64,000 bases of DNA from Chionoecetes opilio (GCA_016584305.1 JACEEZ010019081.1:1050001-1114000); one strand, 5' to 3'; shown: positions 1-13,848, counted from the first letter of the stretch. Notes: generated by a model from the letters alone, not told the origin. Program-made: numbers and translations.

Positions 1-833
1 TTCCTGTCCCCACCAACACTTTCTGCTGGCGCTGGATGAATGATATGGGTATCGTAAACAGCTGGTCATCATCATTATAATCTAGCCAGTCCTTTGTATA
101 CCACTCACGACACCACCACCACCACTGCCGCCGCCGCCACCACCACCACCATCACCACTGCCGCTTTCACCACCAATCTCATCTACATTACTATCTATAT
201 TGGCAGCAACACATCAATACATTCAACCAGGTGCAACAACAAAGCCACCATATAACCACTGCTATAGGTCACCTTTCCCCTATAAGTATTCCAGTGTCTA
301 TCTTTTATTTGCCTTAGTACTTAAGTTAATTCCCTCATGTCTGTATGTTATGCTGTTGTTGTTTTTCCTGTATGCCTTCGGGTGAGAGTAAAATTTTTAT
401 TATTATTATAAAAGTACCTGCCTATCAATTTCGTCACCATCTCGCACCGGGCCACATTCATTCCCGTCACCATACACACACACACACACACACACACACT
501 CTCTTTCTCCTTCCACCCCTCCATCACAATGCGCATCACGACCACTGCCCAGTCCCACCTTCACCTCTACACTCTCCCCTTTCCTTTCATACACTATACG
601 TCCTCGGCCAAGACCTCGCTCTATGGTTGCCTCACGCCCTCCTCTCCTCACCTTCCTTTTACTATACGAACAGGAACTACCACGTGTAAGTCTCATGGCC
701 TCTTGTAGCTTCCTAATTATCTAATGTTTTTATGTTCTCCTCCTTCCCAGGCCATTCTTCTTCTTCCTTTACTTCCTCGGTCCTTATACTCATAAACTTT
801 GTCCTATGTGATATGTAGCACTTCAGGATATGA
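1..833. other. non-coding stretch, no gene recognised
   Basis: No frame shows a protein-like composition with splice-compatible ends. It holds a CAC/CCG-rich start (about 110-170), a short (CA)n at about 474-499 and a fragment of a dispersed retrotransposon 3' end at about 660-718. The predicted ORFs here are explained by low-complexity DNA. Confidence 0.6.
660..718 (+). repeat. short fragment of LINE 3' end family
   Basis: Contains the family signature ggaactaccacgtgta followed by the GGCCTCTTGTAGCTTCCT segment. The same segment recurs at 3360, 7988 (inverted), 15640, 15866 (inverted), 22970 (inverted), 55258 and 59161. Only the last 60 bases of the repeat are present here. Confidence 0.6.
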
Positions 834-1047
834 TTAATCCCTTCACGCCCAGATCTTTCCTTTGTTATGTAAAAAATAATTTGTTCTTAGCCATAAAATA
901 ACGAAAACTAACGAAATATACCAAATTAGTTAGTCGACAAGGATACTAAACAAGTCATATCTATAAATTATTGCTTGTATTAACTAAAAATCGTCTAATA
1001 GTACCCAAATTACAATGGAAATAACGTTCTGGGCCTCAAGGGGTTAA
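834..1047 (+). mobile_element. TTAA-flanked MITE, copy 1
   Basis: The element begins after TTAA with a slightly degenerate CCCTTCACGCCCAGATC and ends CTGGGCCTCAAGGGG before TTAA. The ends are imperfect inverted repeats, and the TTAA duplication suggests piggyBac- or Kolobok-type transposition. It is about 214 bp with no coding capacity. Related copies lie at 1268, 13711, 15998, 37998 and 44134. Confidence 0.75.
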
Positions 1048-1267
1048 ATTTTGGTGGCGTGTTTCGATACAATATACGTACTTGGTTTTCACTTGTTGTC
1101 GATTGTTATTAGGAGAGATGATGAGAGGCACAGTTATGGGGAGGTTGTTAGCCATTCTGGAGACACAAGTTGCCATCATTCATAACATAAGTTTTGTGGT
1201 TTCCTCATACATATTCTCAATTTATTTTTATCTAGCTTCTCATGTTCATTACCATTAGTCCATTACA

Positions 1268-1481
1268 TTAACCCCTTGAGACCCAGAACGTAATTTTCAT
1301 TGTAATTTGGGTACCATTAGACGATTTTAGTGAATATAAGCAATATTTTATAGATATGACCTGTTTAGTATCCTTGTCCACTAACTAATTTGGTATATTC
1401 AGTTACTTTTCTTAATTTTATGGCTAACAACAGACGATTCTTTTATATAGCCAAGGAAAGATCTGGGTGTGAAGGGGTTAA
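1268..1481 (-). mobile_element. TTAA-flanked MITE, copy 2 (inverted)
   Basis: Same family as the copy at 834-1047 but in opposite orientation, starting TTAACCCCTTGAG and ending GTGAAGGGGTTAA. The two copies are about 220 bp apart and could form a large hairpin. Confidence 0.8.
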
Positions 1482-1747
1482 GAGCATTAGACAAAATAGA
1501 AACCCTCCTAAAAAATAAACTACTCCTCTTCCTGTACGTCATGCAAACTTATAGTCTACTGCATGTCGGCTGAGGAGTCATGATGCAAGGGAATTTCGCG
1601 ATAATGAAAATCCTCTGTTATACTGCGACATATCATGCAAGGTTGTGATGATCAATATTCCTGCATGTATGAAAGTTCTGGTATAGTGTACATAACTTTA
1701 AGTATTTTTGTAATGTCCATAGAAGAGGTGGAATTACAGGGGTGAAA
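1482..1747. other. no feature seen
   Basis: Unique-looking AT-rich sequence between the MITE pair and the (GA)n tract. No coding exon or repeat end is visible. Confidence 0.5.
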
Positions 1748-2987
<1,240 letters not shown>

Positions 2988-3245
2988 GGTTTATGGAACT
3001 GTCGCCGATGGGAATTCTCGCCGAAACACCAACCTAGAACTCTCGCCGACGTGGAAATATTAACCTAACCTGGACATTGGCACCTAACTTAACCTAACTG
3101 ATCAAGCTAACGATAGTATTTCACCCCTGAATGCAGAAACACGGGTAAAACTTGATTAAATGTAAATATTGGGTCCTGTAATATCAAGAATTGGAACACT
3201 CGACGACGGCGGCGAGAATTCCTATCGGCGACAGTTCCAGGTACC
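2988..3245. mobile_element. hAT-like MITE with 8-bp TSD (GGAACTGTCGCC family)
   Basis: A 258-bp element whose ends read GGTTTATGGAACTGTCGCC and (as the inverse) GGTACCTGGAACTGTCGCC, followed on both sides by TCGGCGAGAAT-type repeats. It is flanked by the exact 8-bp duplication TTCGTCCG at 2980-2987 and 3246-3253, typical of hAT transposition. The interior contains CCTAACCTAAC motifs and no ORF. Relatives lie at 6860 and 36311. Confidence 0.85.
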
Positions 3246-3256
3246 TTCGTCCGTGT

Positions 3257-3281
3257 AAAAAAAAAAAAAAAAAAAAAAAAA
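3257..3281. repeat. poly(A) tract
   Basis: A run of about 24 A beside the right duplication of the hAT-like MITE. Confidence 0.9.
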
Positions 3282-3359
3282 TAGCAGGACCCAGTAAACA
3301 TAGCACCGTGAAGACCTGTGCAAGGAAGATCAAGAGAAAGACACCGCATAGGAAACATC

Positions 3360-3431
3360 ATACAGGAACTACCACGTGTATAGGTCTCATGACGGCCTCT
3401 TGTATAGCTTCCTTATGTTATGTTCTTATTG
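3360..3431 (+). repeat. LINE 3' end fragment
   Basis: Contains acaggaactaccacgtgta and CCTCTTGTATAGCTTCC, then TTATGTTATGTTCTTATT, which resembles the octamer tail seen in other copies. It carries small insertions compared with the consensus. Confidence 0.65.
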
Positions 3432-3968
3432 GGTGTGGAGACGTGTGTCGGAACTGATAAGAAATGCTGCTTCGTGGATAATCATAGAAGGAAGGATAGG
3501 CATGTAGTGTGTAGGAGACTCATCTATGAAGCAATATAGAGAAGCATTGACTTAAAACAAAAGAGGATACATATTTACAAAGTGTCTTGTATCAGTATTC
3601 AGTATCAGTATCAGTAAAGTGTATTAGTATTCTTGTATCAATCTCCATCTTCTTGTAACGATTGGTGGAATTTTTTCCATTAAAACAGATGATGTTATTG
3701 CTACTAATTCCGCTTTTCTTGTCTCTGTACAAACACATCATCACGTGGTATTCGTGTCGTGGCGACATCACTGCTTGTCGGCATAGCTTTACCTCCCTTC
3801 ATAAGACATATTATTATGAACCTGGCGCCTGTTTATTCACGACGAATGAAGGCACTAGCTCGCTAAAAGCACTGCTATAACACAAATCAATGAATCTATA
3901 TCGATCGGCGCGTTACCTGAGCATTTGCTTTGAAATTTTCATGCATGCTGACCTACTTGGAAGACAGT
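3432..3968. other. non-coding, no feature seen
   Basis: AT-rich with a short tandem AGTATC stretch at about 3590-3620. No exon or mobile-element end is seen. Confidence 0.5.
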
Positions 3969-4565
<597 letters not shown>

Positions 4566-4755
4566 AAATCAGGACGAAAACGAGACAAAACGAGGGAAAA
4601 TAGAGAGAAGATTAACACATATGCACACATCGGAAACACAGAAATCAACCACTTCTAGTAGGCCCAGAAAGAAATACAAGACGACCGCAACATATAGGGC
4701 CTACACGATTTCATACACACATTAATTCAAAACGCTTTCTTGCCCTTGTAAAATA

Positions 4756-4944
4756 GGGGAGAGCGGGGCAGGTTGCATCATTGCCTCTAAATCGCATGAA
4801 CTTTTTTTATCATTATTATTGTTGTAGTTGTAGTAGTAGTAGCTTATAGTAGTAGTAGTAGTATTAAGACGATGTACGTGTGATAACATGCGAGTTAGAG
4901 GCAATGATGCAACCTACCCTCGATGCAACCTGCCCCGCTCTCCC
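4756..4944. mobile_element. palindromic MITE with TA duplication
   Basis: Ends are long inverted repeats: GGGGAGAGCGGGGCAGGTTG at the left, and its complement ending GCCCCGCTCTCCC at the right, with a further ATGATGCAACCT arm. TA borders both ends (4754-4755, 4945-4946), consistent with a Tc1/mariner-type target. The centre is a (GTA)n-like stretch. Confidence 0.75.
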
Positions 4945-5082
4945 TACTGGTTCAAATTAGAGGATATATATACATATGAGATTAACACTAATTCTCATCT
5001 GCCTCCCTATACCCACATACCCACATACCCATTCTGCTGCTCACATTCCATTTCACAACGCATCCGACCTAGTCTGGTTTTT

Positions 5083-5268
5083 TTAACGAGGTGAAAAATC
5101 CTGACCCCTTGCTGCTTACTGACTGATATTTGATGCCAGGAGAAGGGAATAGTACGGTTCCTCTAAATTTCAGTTGTATTTTATCATAGTTAACCATATT
5201 AACAGGCAAACATAGGTATAATTTTAAGCATGAGACCTTAGGATAGAATGGAATTTTCGCCTCGTTAA
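5083..5268. mobile_element. TIR element (TTAACGAGG family), copy 1
   Basis: Bounded by inverted repeats TTAACGAGGTGAAAA and TTTTCGCCTCGTTAA. The interior (CCTGACCCCTTGCTGCTTAC and onwards) recurs nearly intact at about 42720-42910. No ORF of note. Confidence 0.7.
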
Positions 5269-5340
5269 TCAAAATTGACTATAGTGCCTGTTGCCCCGCC
5301 TATCAACACCACATCGCCCTCGTCTGATAGTGAAATGAAC

Positions 5341-5466
5341 GCCATGACCCCGTGTTGACCCAATCTTGACCCCGTGTTGACCCAATGTTGACCTAATGTT
5401 GACCCCGTGTTGACCCAATGTTGACCCAATGTTGACCCAATGTTGACCCCGTGTTGACCCAATCTT
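5341..5466. repeat. 11-bp minisatellite
   Basis: Tandem units GTTGACCCAAT and GTTGACCCCGT, about eleven copies, with a few substitutions. Confidence 0.85.
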
Positions 5467-5502
5467 AACCTCGCCCCGCACCCCACCGTTACACTGCTTG
5501 TT

Positions 5503-5835
5503 ATTGCGTTAGTTATTATTGGTATCGTTATTATTGTTATTACTATTATTGTTATTATCATTTATCATCATTGTAACTGCTATTATTATTGATCTTGTCA
5601 TTATTGTTACCACTATTATTGTTACTATCATTATCATCATTATTACTGTTATTGTAGTTTGTTTATTGCTATCATCATTACTACTACATCATCTACAATG
5701 ATTATATTATCATTGTAGATATCATTGTTATTATTATTATTATCATTGTATATATCAGTTATTATTATCATTGTATATATCATTGTTATTATTATTATCA
5801 TTGTATATATCATTGTTATTATTATCATTATCATC
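5503..5835. repeat. ATT/ATC-rich low-complexity tract
   Basis: Degenerate ATT, GTT and ATC triplets, with a repeated ATCATTGTATATATC unit at 5730-5820. Long open frames of Ile, Thr and Val arise from this composition. Confidence 0.85.
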
Positions 5836-6183
5836 TTAATTTTACATTTCTCTGACGTTGACGCAATAACACAAAAAATGAGGCTGTAAGGACAAAGTAT
5901 CCCCTATTTGTTTTTCATGAGTCACTTACGAACACTTAATCATATCTACAAATAATCTTCAGATCTTTGCTACTCTGTTCTAGTCTGGTGGTGTTTTTGG
6001 GGTCAATACGAGTACGTTGATCGAAAAGGAATTAAGAAAGACTACGATATCAGCATTGTCGTGTTATGTAACCTTTTCTCTACACAAATAGACGTGATTA
6101 CTGTTAAATGTATAAAGTGTAGGTTAGAAGTGCTTCGATGAAGACAACGCAAGGGAAAAACCCAGCCTGAAGGATATGTGAAT

Positions 6184-6186
<3 letters not shown>

Positions 6187-6253
<67 letters not shown>

Positions 6254-6266
6254 TCACACACACACA
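6187..6266. repeat. (CT)n(CA)n microsatellite
   Basis: About 50 bp of CT followed directly by interrupted CA repeats. Confidence 0.95.
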
Positions 6267-6297
6267 CTGGAACAAACAATCAACCATGGTGTTAACA

Positions 6298-7209
6298 TCT
6301 ATAATAATATAAGCGAAAGTGTGTGTGTGTGTGTGTGTCTGTGTGTCCGCGATAGGTGCCGCCCCTTGTGGCGGAATCCCATCATATGGCACAGTTTTGG
6401 AACCGGGTCGACCAGGGGAAGGTTTTAAGCCCACTTACGAGATGATCCGATCACTTTTTTTTTCTTTTTTTTTTAGTAGCCTATTAGCGAGAATTGTGAA
6501 AAAAAAGTGGGTTGCGAGAATTGAGGAAACCTTGATGTAGGGTGATGGGTAATGGGTGAGTGAATGGGTGGGGTGATGGGTAATGGGTGTGGGGTGATGG
6601 GTGAGTGAATGGGTGGGGGGTGATGGGTGATGGGTGAGGGAGTAGGTGGGAGGTGATGGGTAATGGGTGAGTGAATGGGTGTGGTGATGGGTAATGGGTG
6701 AGTGAATGGGTGGGGGGTGATGGGTAATGTGTGAGTGAATGGGTTGGGGGTGATGTGAATGGGTTGGCGTTAATACATACATTTCTACTACCATGATTTC
6801 AGGAAAGTTAGAAGGGGCTATCTGGTGAGTCTGTGTTTGGTGGGCCGAAGGCCCACCAAGGTTTATGGAACTGTCGCCGATAGGAACTCTCGCCGAAACG
6901 CCAACCGAGAACTCTCGCCGACAGTGGAACACTCGCCGACGTGGAAATTTTCGGCGACAGTTCCTCTGGTAAAGACTCGTTCACTAACCTAACCTGGACT
7001 CACCTGGCCAACATAACCTAACTACATAACCTAACTCAAGATCAAGAACTAGAACTGTCGCCAGAAACAGGAACACTCGCCGACGTGCAAAATTGGAACA
7101 CCCGCCGACGTCGGCGAGAATTCCTATCGGCGACAGTTCCAGGTACCCCCACCAATAGCCCTCCGCAGGAGCTAGCCAAAAGGCCGCCCGGAAGCGGCTT
7201 TGCGGCTAG
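6298..7209 (+). mobile_element. Helitron-like non-autonomous element, copy 1 (with nested hAT-like MITE)
   Basis: Starts TCTATAATAATATAAGCG after A and ends with a GC-rich hairpin (CCGCCCGGAAGCGGC) about 8 bases before terminal CTAG, followed by T. This TC...hairpin-CTAG, A/T-target structure is typical of Helitrons. Inside are a short GT microsatellite, a poly(T), a minisatellite of GTGATGGGTAATGGGTGAG-type units (about 6540-6765) and a GGGCC/GGCCC palindrome. A different element (6860-7147) has inserted into it. Two other copies lie at 8394 and 31255. No Rep/helicase ORF is present. Confidence 0.75.
6860..7147. mobile_element. hAT-like MITE nested in Helitron copy 1
   Basis: Same TIR family as 2988-3245 (GGTTTATGGAACTGTCGCC ... 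GGCGACAGTTCCAGGTACC). It is flanked by the exact 8-bp duplication CCCACCAA at 6852-6859 and 7148-7155. The other Helitron copies lack this insert, so it post-dates the Helitron insertion. Confidence 0.88.
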
Positions 7210-7987
7210 TCAATACATATAGAAAGAAAATCAATCTATGAGCAAGGAATATAGAGAGCATTTACACCCACGTTTAGTAGACACATCAAGTCCTACTCAA
7301 GGAGAAGAACAAGCTCTCACGTGTCCCACTCAAACGTGCGCATGTCCTACTCACACTATCCAATACTTTCTCCAGCTAGTTGGTTATCACAGCCTGACGC
7401 GCCACTGCTATCGTATCATACATACAAGAGGGGTTACTGTACAGACACTGGTTGGGGGGAGGGGAAGGGGTTGTAGACGCTAGGGGGGCTGCAGGACAAA
7501 GGTTACTGCCAAAGCCACTATATGGGGCTTATACAGGGCCTATATAGTGCCTACAGGGCCTATACAGTGGCTTTGGTTGCTGCCGCGTGGGAGGTCTGCG
7601 TGCCTAAAATGAACTGTATAAATAAAAAACTAAATGACTGCACGACATGTTTTCCTTTCTTATTTACAACAATGTCTGTGCTATATACCTATTTACAAGT
7701 ACGTAGTTAATGCTTCTCCTGCACGCTATAAAGCAACCAAACTTCCGCCAAGAGAGGAATTTTAAGTATAGTAAGTGAATGCAAGTGTTTGAGTCCATAA
7801 CACTGGGACATGTACACACTTGCCTGCATAATTTTCAGCGTTAATTTTTCCGCACTGTTTTGATTAATGTTCATGCAATTGCCACTGCATGACGTAGTGA
7901 TTATATATTTTCAACTGTAAAAATGTTATCGAGCGTTTACTACTACCACCAAGATCAACACCGCCAAGAGGGCAGTTCCAGGCCACC
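7210..7987. other. non-coding; small inverted repeat at 7508-7575
   Basis: Mostly unremarkable. CCAAAGCCACTATA near 7508 and TATACAGTGGCTTTGG near 7560 can pair, with repeated CAGGGCCTATA between them. No gene recognised. Confidence 0.5.
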
Positions 7988-8290
7988 TCATAAGAACATA
8001 AGAAAATAAGGAAGCTATAAGAGGCCGCGAGACCTACACGTGGTAGTTCCTGTTACTTAATAATTAGCACTACCTACATCCATCTTTCATCCCCATCCAT
8101 GAAATTGTCTAGCCTCCTTTTAAAACTCCCTATTGACTTCGCACTAACTACCTGATGACTGAGTCCATTCTAATCATCTACCACCCTATTTGTGAGCCAG
8201 TTTCTTCCTAGTTCTTTCTTTTTAAATCTACGTTTTTTTTCTCCAGTTTGAAGCACTCAGTTTTCCAGCTCACTCGCAATGCCTTGAACC
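7988..8290 (-). mobile_element. 5'-truncated LINE 3' end (CR1-like tail)
   Basis: On the minus strand this encodes SFKRRLDNFMDGDERWM followed by a stop, resembling the C-terminus of many crustacean non-LTR reverse transcriptases. The 3' segment ends AGGAACTACCACGTGTAGG...TTATGTTCTTATG. The octamer-like tail is reminiscent of CR1/L2 elements. In-frame stops occur upstream, so it is a dead fragment. Confidence 0.6.
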
Positions 8291-8393
8291 CTCACCCCCT
8301 GCGCGCCCTCCCATCTTCCATCTGTTACTTGTTCCTCCTCTGTTCCTTGTTCCCTTTCCGCCTCCACAATAATTCGTCCTTCATATATATATA

Positions 8394-8412
8394 TCTATAA
8401 TAATATAAGCGA

Positions 8413-8452
<40 letters not shown>

Positions 8453-8561
8453 GCGATAGGTGCCCCCCCCCCCCCCCCCCGTGCCCCAATCCCATCATAT
8501 GGCACAGTTTTGGAACCAGCTCGACCAGGGGCAACTTTTAAGCCCACTTATGAGATGATCC

Positions 8562-8600
<39 letters not shown>

Positions 8601-9083
8601 TAGCCTATTAGCGAGAATTGTGAGAAAAAAAATGTGGGTTGCGAGAATTGAGGAAACCTTGATGTAGGGTGATGGGTAATGGGTGAGTGAATGGGTGGGG
8701 TGATGGGTAATGGGTGTGGGGTGATGGGTGAGTGAATGGGTGGGGGGTGATGGGTGATGGGTGAGGGAGTAGGTGGGAGGTGATGGGTAATGGGTGAGTG
8801 AATGGGTGTGGTGATGGGTAATGGGTGAGTGAATGGGTGGGGGGTGATGGGTAATGGGTGAGTGAATGGGTGGGGGGTGATGGGTAAGGCGTTAATACAT
8901 ACATTGCTACATCCATGATTTCAGGAAAGTTAGAACGGGCTATCTGGAGAGTCTGTGTTTTGTGGGCCTTCGGCCCACCAAACACACTCTCCAGAAAGCT
9001 GTGTTTGGTGGGCCTTCGGCCCAGCATTAGCCCTCCGCAGGAGCTGGTCAAAAAGTCCGCCCGGAGGGCGGCTTTGCGGCTAG
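8394..9083 (+). mobile_element. Helitron-like element, copy 2
   Basis: Begins TCTATAATAATATAAGCG after A and ends hairpin CCGCCCGGAGGGCGG, then CTTTGCGGCTAG, followed by T. It has the same internal order as copy 1: GT tract, poly(C), poly(T), a roughly 30-bp GGGTGATGGGTAATGGGTGA minisatellite and GGGCC palindromes. It lacks the nested MITE, so it shows the unoccupied state. Confidence 0.78.

Positions 9084-9084
<1 letters not shown>

Positions 9085-9152
<68 letters not shown>
9085..9152. repeat. (CT)n microsatellite
   Basis: About 68 bp of CT, immediately beside the Helitron 3' end. Confidence 0.95.
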
Positions 9153-9155
<3 letters not shown>

Positions 9156-9931
9156 CTTGCCACGACGTGATGACAGGGACGCTGGTAATATATTTCCTAC
9201 TTTATGAATCCTAAACGCGAAAATGTTTCCGTGTCTGACCTAAAGCTTAAAACTTTCACAACAACAATCCTTAGAGCCCACATTTCCTATTGCATGACTC
9301 ACTGGCTAAAAACTTTCCCTCACTGCAAGACAAACTGTGATTCTTGTTTCCCAACCACGTGTTAAGTTTTCCACACCATCTATTGAATTAGTGTTAGTAT
9401 ATAACCCGTTGTATAAATCAGCGTCAACTTAGGGCCGTACTTTTAAACCTAAGCCCTCCTTATTATACCCTCCATATATTACATCTGTCATTCAGTAATA
9501 ACTTCTAACATATATAATACTTGTTACAATTGCGTGATAATAGTTGTAATTTAATAGTAATAGTAGTAATAACTTCTAACACATCCTTCTTATATTACCC
9601 TCTTTCATTAAACCTTTTAAAACCTAACCCTCTTCTTGACTTACGGTGCTTGCAATCCCACTACGATAATCAGGCTCAAATCGTGTCTAGGTCTACTTCG
9701 TGAATAGCAAAGTTAGAATCCTCCATTATATGTCAATGTTAATTAAAGCATCATAGTCTTCCTCATGACATGTTGTACAGCAGGCAATGCGTCCCACTCC
9801 TTGGATCAGTGATAAAATGTTTCCCACGATATGAGCCTTGGCATTTTAATATTTGCAATCACACATTATTCGCACAACACTGGCCTTTATTGCAGTGTCA
9901 GCTTACCAAGGAATTACTGATCACCGGGCCT

Positions 9932-9932
<1 letters not shown>
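9153..9932. other. non-coding, no feature seen
   Basis: AT-rich sequence with frequent stops in all frames. Confidence 0.5.
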
Positions 9933-9934
<2 letters not shown>

Positions 9935-10003
<69 letters not shown>

Positions 10004-10424
10004 CACAAAACTGAAGTGATAAGAAACATGTCCATTGAGTTGAAAAAATGTTTACGTTCTAATGAGGAGGAGGAGGAGGAGGAGGAGGAGGAGGAGGAGG
10101 AGGAGGAGGAGGAGGAGGAGGAGGAGGAGGAGGAGGAGGAGGAGGAGGAGGAGGGGGAAGAGGAAGAGGGGGGGAGGAAGGAGGAGGAAGGAGGAGGAGG
10201 AGGAGGAAGATGACCTGAGGGTGTACAGGGATATCAACTTTCCAGCCACGCCAATCTCCCCTAAGTTCGGTCACCCTGCGCGCAAAATTTTATAAATATA
10301 ACTATAATTCACATTATAAGGCCTATACTCAAAGTATATAGTTGTTGTTGTTGTTGTTGTTGTAGTAGTAGTAGTTATTGTAGTAGTAGTAGTAGTAGTA
10401 GTAGTAGAAGTAGTAGTAGTAGTA

Positions 10425-10502
<78 letters not shown>

Positions 10503-10565
10503 GAGTAATAGTAATAGTAGTAATAGTAAGAGAAGAAGACTTAGTAGTAGTAGTTGTTGTTGTAG
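9935..10565. repeat. microsatellite cluster (CA)n, (GAG)n, (GTT/GTA)n
   Basis: (CA)n at 9935-10001, (GAG)n at 10063-10212, and GTT plus GTA triplets at 10341-10565. The poly-Glu, poly-Arg and poly-Leu/Pro frames here are artefacts. Confidence 0.95.
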
Positions 10566-10857
10566 TAGTAAAAGAAAAAATGCAATCTAAGAGGTAACTT
10601 TCATAAGGTCGTCGGCCACGCTTCACTAAGAACGCTAAACACTTTATAGAGCACCTTCACTAAAAATATATAATACGTATAGCCTATACTATACACTTTC
10701 CAATATTTCCTTCTATACTCGTAAGACTGGCTAAGCGTGTAGAGGGCGACAAAACGAGGATGTATCTTGAACATTCACATATGTACTGGAAAAATAAGCA
10801 GATACCTTTTTTTTTCCAACTCATACCACGTCTCTTCAAAAGTATCGAAAGGAGTAA

Positions 10858-11465
10858 GTGAGTCTCATATCCTTCCCCCCTTATACTTTTAAAGTCCTAA
10901 ACCAAAATCCCCACTACACGCATCACCACGACAACTCTCCCCAATCTCATCACTACCACTACCCTCACCACCACTCTCACTTGCACCTCACGATCCCCCC
11001 AAATGCTTCTACTGCATTATACATCATAGTAATCAATGCCACTACTACCACCACCTCCATCACGCAGTGCAAAGCCTTCTATACACCAACACCACCACGA
11101 GGCAGATAGGCAAGTCTTTCCTCCATATCATCATCACCACCACAGACACCCCCACCACACATCACCACCACAGACACCCCCACCACACATCACCACCACA
11201 GACATCCCCACCACAGACACCCCCACCACACATCACCACCACAGACACCCCCACCACACATCACCACCACAGACACTCCCACCACAGACACCCCCACCAC
11301 CACCACAGAGCTTAAGGCGAGCCCCCCATCACCCGCCCCCCCGCATGGACCATAAACCCTTGCTCACCACCACACACGGACGCAACACCACCCCCACCCC
11401 ACCCATACCACGGACAAGGCAGTTCGGTAGTCCCTTCACCCGATCAATACACCTGCTACCCTAAT
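10858..11465. repeat. CAC-rich tract with about 27-bp minisatellite
   Basis: CCA/CAC-rich sequence. Between about 11130 and 11300 the unit CATCACCACCACAGACACCC is repeated with small variations. His/Pro/Thr-rich frames are compositional. Confidence 0.8.
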
Positions 11466-11685
11466 GAAGATGAAAGCATGCACCTGTCTGTCCTGCCACC
11501 ATCACCACTCCCCCAAGTCTCACCGTCCACTACTGCAGTGACAAAATTATCCTTAGATTTGCACATATCCCGCCACCAACACTGCTCAACACCATCATAT
11601 TATCATTATGTGGGCTACCGATGCGACCGTCGATTTCTCCCTCGGTCGCTGGAAAAAAAAAGCAGAGGGAAATCTTGCCACATAC

Positions 11686-11687
<2 letters not shown>

Positions 11688-11780
<93 letters not shown>

Positions 11781-11796
11781 CGAGAGCGAGAGCGAG

Positions 11797-11873
<77 letters not shown>
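11688..11873. repeat. (GA)n microsatellite with GAGCGA interruptions
   Basis: Two long GA runs split by GAGAGGAG and GAGCGAGAGCGAG at about 11765-11800. Confidence 0.95.
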
Positions 11874-11875
<2 letters not shown>

Positions 11876-13710
11876 AAAATCTACTACTTCAACCATCATG
11901 AAATAGCACTACCACTATATGTAACTATACAATCGTTGCAACAAACATATACGCGACTACCCGCGACTAAGAAAAAACCAAGTAAGATGATACACACGTC
12001 TCATGCCGGTTCACTTAGTCACAATAATTATATATTATGGACAATAATTCATCTGTTTACGGGTTAAATAAAAAAAAAGAATGTCCCTTACGATCTTGAA
12101 CGAAAAATTATCTACAAATTTCGTCACCAGGATTAAAATCAATATACGGTAATAAAGTAAGCAAATACAGCTTAGCCAGTAAACGTGAACACTTCTCTAT
12201 CTTTTTTCAGAAAGATTGATTCTGATGCACACACTTCACGGGTTTCACCAGTCACCACCCTGCAGTGTCCAACCCTCGTCACCAACATCGAGTTTACCCG
12301 TGGCCACCGAGATGTCATCTCGGTGGCCACGGTTTATCGCACCATCACAACAGTAACTCCTTGGGGCAGCGGGGCACAAACTAGTCACCAAGCGGGGTCC
12401 GGTTTTCAGTGCCCACCCAGCATACCCCATACTAGGCAGGAGACACCACCCCTTCTCCTTCCCTGTTACTCACACGCGTACGCACCCTACACCACCGCCA
12501 CCACACTTCACCACACTCTGCCACACACTAACGCGCGCCCATCCGCAACCTAAGCTGAGCGGAATTCAGCTCGCAACAAAGGTAGATTGTCTAGTTGCCA
12601 GTACAACTTTTCTTTATCCAATTTGTAAACATTCCACGAGGTATTATGTACGCGTATCAGTAAGCTATTTATGTCAAACGTAATACTCACTGCCCAGCGA
12701 GCGTTATGACCACTAGAGTCGGTGCCTATAATCATGACGCCCGGGCAGTATGGAGTAAACGTGCGTGTCCTATCAAGAGTGGAAGGTAGCGTGGTTGGCA
12801 TCCTACAGAACAGGTAAAGCGACCCTACTATACCAAGGTCACGGGAGGCGCTGGTGAATGACATAAACATTGAGAAAAAAACAATGATAAGGCGGCACCT
12901 CACCTGTTCCCTCCACGTGACACCTCATGCACGAAAGTATGATTCCACGAACTGTTGACGAGCCACTCTGATACGCGTTAGTTACACCATGAGGCCCTTT
13001 ATTTATTTTTTGTGTTTTGTTAGTGTAGACTTCATGGAAATATGCTGGAGAGGAAGTAATTGTGGATACATTTATTTTATGATCACACTTTTCAAGGACG
13101 CAGGGTGATGCAAGTGTGATGCGTCCGACACTTACATACTTGAATGCTCTGCTGCTGCAATGCTTCATAAAGCTTCTGTCTTTATCATGAAATACCACAC
13201 ACTTCCAATGACACGATTTTTTTCTTCTAATGTAGCTAGAGTTGGTCTATACATATACTACACTATATTTCTGTAGTAATAGTAATATTACACATCTATA
13301 TCATCGCATCTAAGTCCTAGTCTGATATATTGCTCATAAGCTGCCGAAGTGATACGAAGTGGAATCTCCCCTTTTACCGATCTATATATTCGTACATAAA
13401 TATCTTCAGCATCTCTTATTTTCGTATCTTTGTTGTCCTGTGTTCATCCCATGACATCCAAAAACACAGAGATCTCATCTTTGACGTTTTTTTTTATACA
13501 TCACAGAGGACTGGCCAAGGGCAAAAAAAAAAAAAAAGTAACAAACAAACCGCTTAATTACCAACCCCTATTAAGAAGACTGTAAGAGAATATAAAAAGT
13601 TAGGTGTTAGCCAATTTAGTTCGGGAGGTGTCTTGTTACTCCTCCTCTCTTGAAAAGATTTAAGTCGTAGAAAGGTGGAAAAATATAAACCTTTGCCTCT
13701 CTCCCTACTC
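11874..13710. other. non-coding; perfect 17-bp-arm hairpin at 12298-12332
   Basis: No coding exon was recognised, including the missing 3' exons of the CUEDC1-like gene. The one striking item is CCGTGGCCACCGAGATG followed by T and its exact complement. The rest shows no repeat ends I could define. Confidence 0.5.
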
Positions 13711-13848
13711 TTACCCCCTTCACGCCCAGATCTTTCCTTTGCTATGAAAAATCGTATGTTGTCGAACCATAAAATTACGAAAAGTAACTAAACATACCAA
13801 ATTAGTTAGTTAGTTTAGTTAGTTCAATTCTGGGTCTCAAGGGGTTAA
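13711..13848 (+). mobile_element. TTAA MITE copy 3, internally deleted
   Basis: Keeps both ends (CCCCTTCACGCCCAGATC ... CTGGGTCTCAAGGGGTTAA) but has lost about 75 bp of interior. The left TTAA is mutated to TTAC. Confidence 0.72.

Noticed and set aside
5649..5834. Ile/Met/Asn-rich ORF
   Set aside because: Low-complexity ATT/ATC triplets, also seen at 20469-20741 and 33178-33576.
10062..10295. Poly-Glu / poly-Arg / poly-Leu ORFs
   Set aside because: They come from the (GAG)n triplet repeat, which has no stop in any frame.
11036..11464. His/Pro/Thr-rich ORF
   Set aside because: CAC-rich minisatellite; no splice-compatible neighbours or recognised domain.
12550..12903. 117-aa minus-strand ORF as missing CUEDC1 exons
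   Set aside because: It lacks the expected EDERIALFLQNEEF-type sequence of the family and reads as random; no acceptor and donor in the right phase.
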